This document shows positions 56,425-64,000 of a stretch of 64,000 nt of DNA, piece by piece. The translations under genes and the position numbers were made by a program. The DNA is taken from the NCBI RefSeq assembly GCF_002105155.1, contig NW_019029007.1, positions 186,001 through 250,000 of the forward strand, written 5' to 3'. Source of the stretch: Lobosporangium transversale. Its lineage: Eukaryota; Mortierellomycota; Mortierellomycetes; Mortierellales; Mortierellaceae. The notes under the pieces are model-generated. The model did no database searches and was not told the origin of the DNA. It saw only the letters and a list, made by a program, of their open reading frames with translations. How positions within the stretch are numbered: the stretch's first letter is position 1; each line of letters begins with the position of its first letter.

Positions 56425-58173
56425 CAGTTTCTTTTGTTTGCACTGGCCCTTGCTTTGTGCTTTGTGAGGAATTTAATGAGTAAAAGAAGATTTATAATTT
56501 TGAACAGGGGTAATAAATGCATTGACAGATATGACTTGATGATTATATCCTTGTCAAAGGTAACAAACTAAAGAAAAAAAAAGTCTTTTTTATCAGAGAA
56601 TGGGTTCAGATGTCGTTCTTTGCTCCAACAGCCCCAGTACTATTGCGTTAAAGCAGAGATATTCGTTGGCTCTCAGGTTCCGGCATCAATGGCGGAGATA
56701 GGTGATGTGCTTATTGCTTGGAGTAAAAGCTAGCTAAGCACCCTTTCTTACTGGACGGTGCCTTGTTAATGGTGATATTGCGCAGCGCCTTGTGGATGGA
56801 TGGAGAGCAGAAGCGAGAGTGGTGGTTTTTGGCGGTCGTTTGGTGTGTGTATGTGCGAACTTGATAGTTGATACCAATCGCCAAAATATATGCATTTAGA
56901 ATTACAGAAGCGAGATTAATACCGACGCGTTTCATCCTTTCCTAGGGATTGTTATAACCATGGCATGATTGTGGAGTGGCCACCAAAATAAAGTTTGTTT
57001 ATTTCTTCTGGAGGCACCAATGGAAAAAGCTTGTGTTTTGTGTTTTGGAATTGCAGAAAATAAATAAGACGCCGCGATGTAAAATGTGTCTACACATGTA
57101 CAGAAACCAAGGAGATGCTTCAGCTGCTTATTCGTGCACACAGTGATTGACGAACAAAAAAGGAAAAAAAAAAGCCCGCGATGAAAGAAGGCATGTGCAG
57201 ACAACAAATAAACACAGCAACTGTTTGCTCACATACATTTTTTTCACCGTTGTGTCTGTATGTCTTTTAAGCTTTCTGTCTGGCCGTTTAACACAAGGAA
57301 TCCTCAGAAAAAGAAATACCTCGCATGATTAGTGCCAGGTCTGAAAACACCAATAATGCAATGCTGTACGTGGAAGATAGGGTCTAGAAACTATACCATT
57401 GTTATGCGGACTCACCGAAATCAACTTTTGATCACAACTACTACTCATGCTCTCTTGCCAAGGACTTTAACAGGTATACCAACCCCTTCTTCCTTGCTCT
57501 CATAAACCGCTCACATCCTTTCGATGCATCCTTTCGCCGTTTATGTCCACTACATCTGAACCACACAGTTCAGCACTCACTCCAACAGAGATATTTGTAT
57601 CATCTTGGGTTGATATGTTGCTGTGGTTCCCTCTGGTTTCAACAAGCCCAACAAACTCTATTAGCAGTGTTTACCAACCCAGGGAACACAGAAGACGAAG
57701 AAGCAAATGATGTGACAATCAAGTCTTGCCGAGCAAGCTCTATGGTGCGGTAGAATGAATCAACTCAGATTGCCCTCCTTTCAAGTCGATACTATGGCAA
57801 ATATTATCACTTCTATTACACCAGTCAATAAATAAACAACACAATGGCCCCCAAGAGGATGCTAGTGTCATGCGAAAGCCTTCAAGAGTTTTTTATTGGC
57901 ACAGATAAAGAAGCCAGGATAGCTCCATGACAGTTTAGTTTTCGGTCATTTATTTCGACATCGAAATAAATTTTCAAGGCAATGCCCATGAATTGCTGGA
58001 TTTTAAGCCCATTTATAATGGCAAATTTGCCAGGTTGACGGTTTAAGGGATAGTTGATTGGTGGCAAATAACTATCACGTGGAATTGTTGTCTTAAATGT
58101 AGAAAAGCTTTTTTTTTTTTTTTTTTTCTTTTTCAGTAGCCATTTATTTTCATTAAAGCCATTGCCACAAATC
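56393..58173. other. no recognised gene; unexplained coding-like stretches
   Basis: Includes the T27 run 56398-56424. Plus strand 57544-57750 has coding-like sequence in two frames (MSTTSEPHSSALTPTEIFVS, then VFTNPGNTEDEEANDVTIKS), and minus strand 58105-57885 has FKTTIPRDSYLPPINYPLNR. I recognise neither. The missing XPG-N exon of the XPG-Fanzor gene, if it exists, should be in 56.4-57.3 kb on the minus strand; I could not find it. Confidence 0.4.
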
Positions 58174-59132
58174 ATGACAACAGAGCAACAGCTAATACAA
58201 CCCATGTCAAAGCTGTCAGTCGAAGATGCCGAGAGTTTAGAGGAACTGATTGAATGCGCTCGTTACGGCGAACTGGAAGAGATTCAGGGCATGGTCAAGT
58301 CATTAGGACCAGAGAAGGCCAAGACCGTTTTGTCTCAACAAAGCGAATATGGAAAGACCCCCCTCCACATGGCAGCTGCTAATGGACATATTGGTAAGCG
58401 AGGAAGCACTGGAAATATAATAGCAGGATGAATTTTATCTTCCTGCTTGAAGACTCGAGGAGAAAACAACCACCATAAAAGAGGTTATGATCAGTGACCA
58501 TGTCAAATAAATACCAAAAAAGGACGTGACTTGAAATTGCGGACATCAAGGAAACGGAGGAGGGACCCATTATTCTTCATTTGTGAACAAAGAGGGCTTA
58601 CAGTAGTATTCGATTTCATGTAATGAGTAGATATAGTCGAGTATCTCATATCTATTATATCGCCGGAGGCTATCAATATTCAGAATGAACAAGGAAACAC
58701 TGCTTTACACTGGGCTGCCACTAATGGTCATGTCAAGGTTGTCGAGGCTTTAGTCAGCAAAGGAAAGGCTGACTACAAGGTATTGGTGTTACCGATTTCT
58801 AATATAGCTTTGCAGATATCCTATGGATCGCCGTCCACACATATATTAATGCACATTCATTTGCTTTTTTTTTTTTTTTTTTTTTTTTTAACTTACTCTT
58901 TACTTTCTATTCCCTGATATTTCTCTTTTTTTTTTTTGTTTAATAGCTAAAGAATGCAGCTGGACACACCGCTATGGTGGAGGCAGAGATCCAAGAACGT
59001 GAGAAGGTTGTGGCCTGGATGTTGATCAACACAGAGCCCGACGAGGAACTTCAAGAAGAGGACGATAATGACGATAACGAGGAGGAATCGGACGATGACG
59101 GCGAGGACCAAGGATCAACATCAAAGGCATAG
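58174..59132 (+). CDS. ankyrin-repeat protein, Yar1-like
   Basis: Exons 58174-58393, 58631-58779 and 58947-59132, all in frame with no break; about 184 residues. It starts MTTEQQLIQPMSKLSVEDAE. Ankyrin repeats: ELIECARYGELEEIQGMVKS, YGKTPLHMAAANGHIDIVEY, QGNTALHWAATNGHVKVVEA and NAAGHTAMVEAEIQEREKVV. The C-terminus is strongly acidic (EEDDNDDNEEESDDDGEDQ). The size, four repeats and acidic tail resemble Yar1, the chaperone of ribosomal protein uS3, and related small fungal ankyrin proteins; the Yar1 call is an inference from architecture. Introns hold T-runs (58867-58889). Confidence 0.88.
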
Positions 59133-59554
59133 AGAACGACATAAGAAAAGCAGTCATTTTCAACCTTTCTTCCGCTCCTTCCATACACACACCATGCATT
59201 CTTTTTCTTGATTCATTCATTCTTACATGAACATCATATAAACCATGTTTAAACTTAACTTGAATAAACCTTCACATATTATGCTTACCTGGTAAAGAAT
59301 GATGAAATGTCATTTTAAAACTTGATTTAGCCTTGATTTGAAATTTTCGAGATGCCTGTTCTTCACTGAGCCTGCCATATAACTTTGCACCTTTTTTTAT
59401 TATTATTATATTTTTTTTTTTATTGAATATATTGGTAATTAGGGCTGGTTTAACAGTCAGTAAGTAAAAGGGTTCATCCTTAATCTTTATGTACATCTCC
59501 AGCACATGTTTATACAGTATTTAACCACTAATGCATAAAAAAAGCTGGCTTCAG
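59133..59554. other. intergenic, AT-rich
   Basis: No recognised gene. Contains TTATTATTATA and T-rich stretches near 59395-59420. May hold the first exon of the next small gene. Confidence 0.4.
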
Positions 59555-59857
59555 TTTCTATGCCTTAACGAAGAACGACATTTACCTTCGCCGTCGGGAA
59601 CAAGCGTGCCTTCAAGTACTATCCCAACCAAACCACAGAAATATCCTGTAAGGAAGTTCTTACAAGAAAGAATGAGACATGTGGCGAATTTGTAAAAGAA
59701 ATTATACAGTCATTGATTTTTTTTTCTTTTTTTTATAGGGGAGGAAAGAGTCGCAATGGATGAAGCAAATGCAGCAAAGAAGGGATACAAAGTCAACTAT
59801 AAGGAGATCTACAAGGCGTCTGAAGAAGCTGCGGCAGAGTCTGAGGCAGGAAAATGA
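59555..59857 (+). CDS. small conserved-looking protein, last two exons
   Basis: Exon about 59555-59650 (after TTCAG) encodes FYALTKNDIY then, after one frame change, AVGNKRAFKYYPNQTTEIS. A donor TGTAAGG leads over an intron with T-runs to a TTTATAG acceptor at 59739; W is formed at the junction and EERVAMDEANAAKKGYKVNY then KEIYKASEEAAAESEAGK ends at TGA 59855-59857. The splice-frame fit and the YKVNYKEIYK segment look real. The first exon is not identified and I cannot name the family; a small mitochondrial subunit is one possibility. Confidence 0.5.
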
Positions 59858-59943
59858 ATAGAACTGATCATCATCGGTCATCAAAAATTAACAATAAATA
59901 AACATATAATAATAATATTTGAAAAAAAAAAAATTTCTTTAGT

Positions 59944-62453
59944 CTACTGCTCGCGTTGGAGGCTGTATGCATTCTGAGCCGCCTGGGCCGCCATCTGAGC
60001 ACGTTTGAATTTGATGCAGTCCTCCAGATGTTCGCCTCTTACTTTGTAATGTACCCGCCGCTTTCTTTTTCTTTACAGTTTTGTTGACCTAAGGGCATTG
60101 TAAATGTTAAATAGCAAAATGAAATGGCAAGGTTAGGATAAACCCCAAGCGACCGATGTAGCGATAGGGATACCGTGAAAAAATCCATTATTTCAAACTT
60201 CTTACCGTGCATCCTCCAGCGCTGTTAGAACATTTGTAATAAATACTTTTACACCCAGTCTTTCTTCTGAGTGTGTTTCCATTGTTCTTCCACAGATATT
60301 GATCTATATGAGGATCAGGTGACTCGACAATCTTGTTAACAGGCTGCATTTCTCGACGTTTACGTTTTCTCTTTTGATCTGCTGCTGATACCGCGGCTGA
60401 CGTAGTTGAGCCACTTAATCCTGCTGCGCTAGTTGGCACATTTCGTACAGTGGTACCATGCCCTAGCCCGGAAATACCCATAGAAACTACGGAGCCTGTC
60501 CCATGAAGGGATGAAAGGATCGATGAAGAAGTGCCTGGCTGGTTATGCTGACTGCCTTGTTGCGGTGGCTGAGATGTATATGGCCCATTTCCAGAGACAG
60601 TAGCCATGTCCGAAAAGTCCAAGGTGAGTGACGTCTCCCATTGCCACCCATCATGTTGTGCATACTAAAGATGACCCTGGTCGACTATCCATCCATACCA
60701 CCCAAAACTGGATGGTCGTTATAACCATCATCCGATTCGTCATCTTTTTTTTTTTTTTTTTTTTTTTTTGTATGATTGTTGGTAATCAATAGGAGGGAAA
60801 AAAAAAAAAAAAAAAGAACAGTCAGTAGGCGGCCAGTATATATATGAATATGGGCAATTGCTCACTACTTGTAAAGTCAATATCAATAAAACATCTTCAC
60901 ATACCACTGTCATCTAGTGTTCTGAACGAAGAAGCACTGTCATTCCTTGGTCGACTTGCGGCTAGGCGAGGTTCGGTCACTGTTGCGTGTGGATTCTGAG
61001 CAAAGTGTGAGAGGTGTGAGAGCGAACTTGTTCTACGAATAACGTTTTGAGGTTGAAACTGAGACATAGTATGATATGGAAAAGGTTGTGGGTATTGGCC
61101 AAAGTGTGGTGGCAGCTGCTGGTGGGCTACCTGCTGCATCTGGTTCGATTGCTGACTCTGGTGCTGCTGAAAATGCTGTTGCTGGAATGGTTGCTGCAAT
61201 GTGAATGGTGCCAACTGATTCAGTGAGGGGTGCGATGGTATTTGGTGAGGGTGATGCTGTTGCTGTTGCTGAAGAGCTGTGTTGGGTCCGGTCAAGCCCA
61301 TCATTGATAGCGTACCAAACTGATCAGCGGAAGCGGTTATAGTCGATCCTGTGCTGGAGAGTGATGGTACCGAGGACATGGATTGTGAGCGCAGATGACC
61401 ATGGTGTACATCTCTGGCAAAAGTAACAGATCTCTTACGGGCAAGAGCCAGATCTGCTCCTTGAGCGAAGCCATTGCTCCCTCCACTCCCATTTCCTGAG
61501 TTTGCTGCTCCAGAATGCGAATCAAACGCATTATCCATAAAACGTTTTCCAGAAACTGCCAGGCCTAAGGCGCTAGAAGTTGTAGTTGTAGTAGTAGGGA
61601 TGGTAGCAGTGCTCGTGGTTATAGTGCTTGTAGCTACAGTACTTGTTGTAGGGCTGGTCCCCATGTTACCAGTAGGGATGGTTGATGTGGGTGTCCCTGC
61701 AGTTGGGCCTGGAACAACTTGACCAAGCAATCCTTCATAGCCTGTGATGAGATTTCGATTCTCGCCTCTCATGATCAGATCCATCATCTTGAATCGAGCC
61801 TCCTCAGCCCAGCGCCGGTCTTCCTCTGTTTTAGAGGCAATAATAAGCTTAAGCAACTCGGGCTGATTCGCATAGGTTGCTAGAATTGAATCTAGATCCG
61901 CAGTGTGTGGTGGTGGAGTTGAAGGGAGCAATGTAGCAGTGGTAGGGGTAGAAGGGACTTGAGAGGATTGCGGTGATGGCAACATATTGCCATAGCTTGT
62001 GAGTATAGCAGTGTTGATGGTTGGATGTCCATGGCTTGCAAGCGTGGGACCTGAAGCGTTGCTGAGTGTGTTGTTACTAACACTGACTGGCGATGCTGCC
62101 AGGGACCCAGAAACGGAGACACCTGCAGAAGAAGTTTGCAATGAGGGATGCAATGACAGCGGGGTCGGAGGGGCAGAAAGATCCTGTGTCAAGTCTTGCT
62201 GCTGTTGTTGCTGCTGCTGTTGTTGTTGCGATTGTTGCGACTGCTGAGGTTGTTGAGGTTGCTGCTGCTGTTGCTGTTGTTGTTGAGTGGTCACTGGACC
62301 AAGTGGATGCTGTTGCTGTTGCTGTTGCTGTTTCTGCTGTGGTTGTTGTGGTTGTTGCGACTGTTGAGGTTGATTCTGGTGCTGTAATCCTGGCGAGGTC
62401 ACCTGCGAGGTTGACGGATACGGAAGAAACGCATAGGAAGAGGCGGAATTCAT
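59944..62453 (-). CDS. polyglutamine WRKY/FLYWCH-like zinc-finger transcription factor; two frameshifts
   Basis: Exon 1 runs from ATG 62453 to about 60907 (518 residues in one frame): MNSASSYAFLPYPSTSQVTS, long CAG/CAA-coded Gln runs, Ser/Thr/Pro-rich stretches, helix DRRWAEEARFKMMDLIMRGE and TFARDVHHGHLRSQSMSSVP, then more Gln/His. After an intron, exon 2 (about 60745-60206) has an acidic start, then DQKRKRKRREMQPVNKIVES and DPHIDQYLWKNNGNTLRRKT, GCKSIYYKCSNSAGGCTV. After a last intron: NKTVKKK and, one base shifted, RRVHYKVRGEHLEDCIKFKR ending QREQ at 59946-59944. The W-core, C-x8-C/C-x6-C-like cysteines and the GEH histidine match the WRKY-GCM1/FLYWCH zinc fold. It probably binds DNA as a nuclear regulator. 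Frame changes near 60625 and 60065. Confidence 0.8.
62196..62375. repeat. CAG/CAA (CTG on plus) trinucleotide repeats in the transcription-factor gene
   Basis: Interrupted CTG/TTG array on the plus strand encoding runs of 8-11 glutamines on the minus strand (for example about 62203-62230, 62262-62285, 62311-62340). Mixed CAA/CAG codons suggest selection on the protein rather than recent expansion. Confidence 0.85.
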
Positions 62454-64000
62454 CTTTTCTTTTGCTCTTTCGCCGGATGAATATACTCTTTTTCTTTTTT
62501 CTTTTTTTCTTTTTTCTTTTTTTTATTTTTTTTCGTCGCGTCCTTGAATCGTACTGTTAGAGAAGTTGATAGGACACCTCTTGTCTCTCTTTTTTTTATA
62601 TCTGTTTTTTTTTTATTGTGCTGTACTGCTCTCGTTTCCGGTGCGTGCTCAGTTAACAAGAGCTGGCTGACAAAACTGACCTCACAAACTGCAAGTGAGC
62701 AAGAACAAGAAAAAAAATAAAGTAATCTATGCAAATCACCCTGCACTGACGGAAGTGAGCTGAGAAGGGAAAAAAATAAGAAAAAAAATAAAGAAAAAAA
62801 TAAAAAAAAAGGCAGGAACAAGGAGATGTAGGGATAAAAAGGAAAAGGGGAAGGAAGTGAAGGGGAGAGAGAATGATTAAATACGCCCAGGAAGTGGGCA
62901 AGGAAGGAGCAAGAAAAGTACAAGGATGGTGTTAGTAAATGCTTGGGATAAGGAAGGAGGGATGGAAGTGAGGGGAGTAAAAAGCAAAGGGGAAGGAGAG
63001 AGGAAGAGAAAGAAAGAAAAAAAGAAAGAAAGAAAGAAAGCAGAAGAAAAGAGCAGAGAAAAGACAGGATGGAGAGAGATACTTTGGTAGATTGTATGTA
63101 AACCAGAAGGTATTGAATGGTGTCGAATCCAAATCCAATGGTGTATACTGGATGGGTATAGTTTGAATGGGGGGAAGGGGTAAGTAGTAGGTGCATGCAC
63201 AGGCACAAGGTGCTTTGTGCTCTTCTTGGGTTTAGGTTGGGTAGTGTTAGGGTGCAAGTAGCCACTAGTCGAAACAGGTCAGCAGTTGCTCCTTAAAAAA
63301 AAAATCTTTTATATTTTGGTAAAAATTAAGATCAGGAAACAACAGAGCAATGGTTAGGAATGACTTTTCAAACAACAGTTGAGACTGAGAAACAAAAAGA
63401 AAAACCAATGGCTTCTCTCTTACTCTGACAAAGAAAAGAAAAAAAGACAAAAAAAAAAAGGCGTTGCATGATTCGACATGGTTGCATGGTTTGCATGGTT
63501 TGTCAATGAGGTTGGTCGCATGGTGTGCTTCCTCACTACACGTTTTTGTGGACATTCAATGGTTGCGATATACACCATGCAAATCAAATCGCCAACAAGA
63601 ATGTGTATATTTTTATTGTTAATACCTAATTACTAATTATTAATTACGAACCACTAACTACTAACTACTAACTACTAACTAATTATTAATTATAAGCTAT
63701 TACTTCTATTACTTTCACTACTGGAGCATCGTCTTCATTATTGCCACCTATTTACAATAGCCATTCTCTTTCCTCATTTACATCTTCATTTTCAATCCCT
63801 CAATGATCATGAGAAGGAGTTTGATCAGAGTAAGGTATGCAGTCAGTGAGCGGTGCAAAAAATCCTCCCCTTTTTGGTTTTGTTTTGTTTCTTTTTTTTT
63901 TTTTTTTTTTTTTGCACAACCCCTGAACTCCGTCTTTTGGCGTTGGATCAATAACAAATGAGAGGAACAAAGAGGCGAGGCATTATGATCGATACTCAAA
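62454..64000. other. upstream region of transcription factor; purine-rich low complexity, no other gene
   Basis: On the plus strand 62700-63060 is GA/A-rich (pyrimidine-rich on the coding strand of the regulator), probably a long 5' UTR/promoter. GAAA repeats occur at 63008-63040, a TAACTACTAAC tandem at 63645-63680 and a T25-type run at 63891-63914. Long minus-strand frames here are low-complexity Phe/Leu/Ser and are not counted as genes. Confidence 0.5.

Noticed and set aside
56392..56470. Poly(A)-tail of an inserted retroelement explaining loss of the XPG-N half
   Set aside because: The bases before the A-run (minus strand AAAGAAACTG) do not match the LINE or SINE 3' end of this window, and no target duplication was found.
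61474..62560. Plus-strand frames of poly-Leu, poly-Ala/Val and poly-Cys
   Set aside because: Shadows of the CAG repeats and Ser/Thr-rich coding of the minus-strand transcription factor.
62450..63265. 271-codon minus-strand frame and its overlapping neighbours
   Set aside because: Low-complexity Phe/Leu/Ser/Lys sequence from a purine-rich upstream region, open in several frames at once; no domain.
1..64000. CRISPR array or bacterial insertion
   Set aside because: No spaced identical repeats of 24-40 bases; intron-bearing eukaryotic genes throughout.

Overview
This is a nuclear contig from an early-diverging filamentous fungus, most likely Mucoromycota and quite possibly Mortierellomycotina. 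That placement is inference. It rests on short GT-AG introns, long A/T homopolymers, a Crinkler-type effector gene, a Crypton, a Fanzor nuclease, LINE/SINE debris and retained genes such as SCNM1-like, LENG1-like and LEDGF-like proteins. No bacterial, organellar or viral backbone is visible. Layout: 1-5.3 kb holds ATG8, a multipass membrane protein and a two-zinc-finger protein resembling SCNM1. 6.1-11.3 kb is accessory: a Crinkler-like gene with a PD-(D/E)XK-type domain, then a reverse-strand Crypton tyrosine recombinase. 12-23 kb holds an amino-acid permease, a secreted BBE-type FAD oxidase, an oxysterol-binding protein and the mitochondrial arginine-pathway carbamoyl-phosphate synthase large chain. 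23-37.7 kb holds a CHY/RING ubiquitin ligase (RCHY1 type), a PWWP plus LEDGF-IBD-like chromatin protein, mitoribosomal protein mS33, a TBL1/Sif2-type WD40 corepressor subunit, an AhpD-like protein, the ATP23 protease and a PPR protein. 37.8-43.5 kb is a retrotransposon graveyard: several reverse-strand LINE 3' ends with poly(A) tails, a LINE copy with RNase H, a 35-bp micro-insertion with an 18-bp duplication, and a tRNA-headed SINE with a 19-bp duplication. A tRNA-Asn(GTT) follows. 45-51 kb holds the CYM1/PreP protease, a LENG1-like CIR_N protein and an unrecognised gene. 53.1-56.4 kb carries the most notable locus: a reverse-strand XPG/FEN1-like domain that appears to splice into a Fanzor (eukaryotic TnpB, RuvC-type RNA-guided nuclease). 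58-62.5 kb holds an ankyrin protein, a short two-exon gene and a polyQ WRKY/FLYWCH-like zinc-finger factor. Many clearly conserved genes, including housekeeping ones, carry single-base indels, often in 2-8-base homopolymers (CCC for CCCC, TT for TTT). Even the tRNA lacks one C in its T arm. Because the breaks hit essential and dispensable genes alike, I read most as consensus error in an under-polished assembly. I annotate those genes as CDS spans and note the breaks. Exon boundaries were read by eye from splice signals and domain continuity; ends of frameshifted genes are approximate. Mitochondrial functions are well represented here (CYM1, ATP23, mS33, CPSase, a PPR protein), but nothing suggests a metabolic gene cluster.
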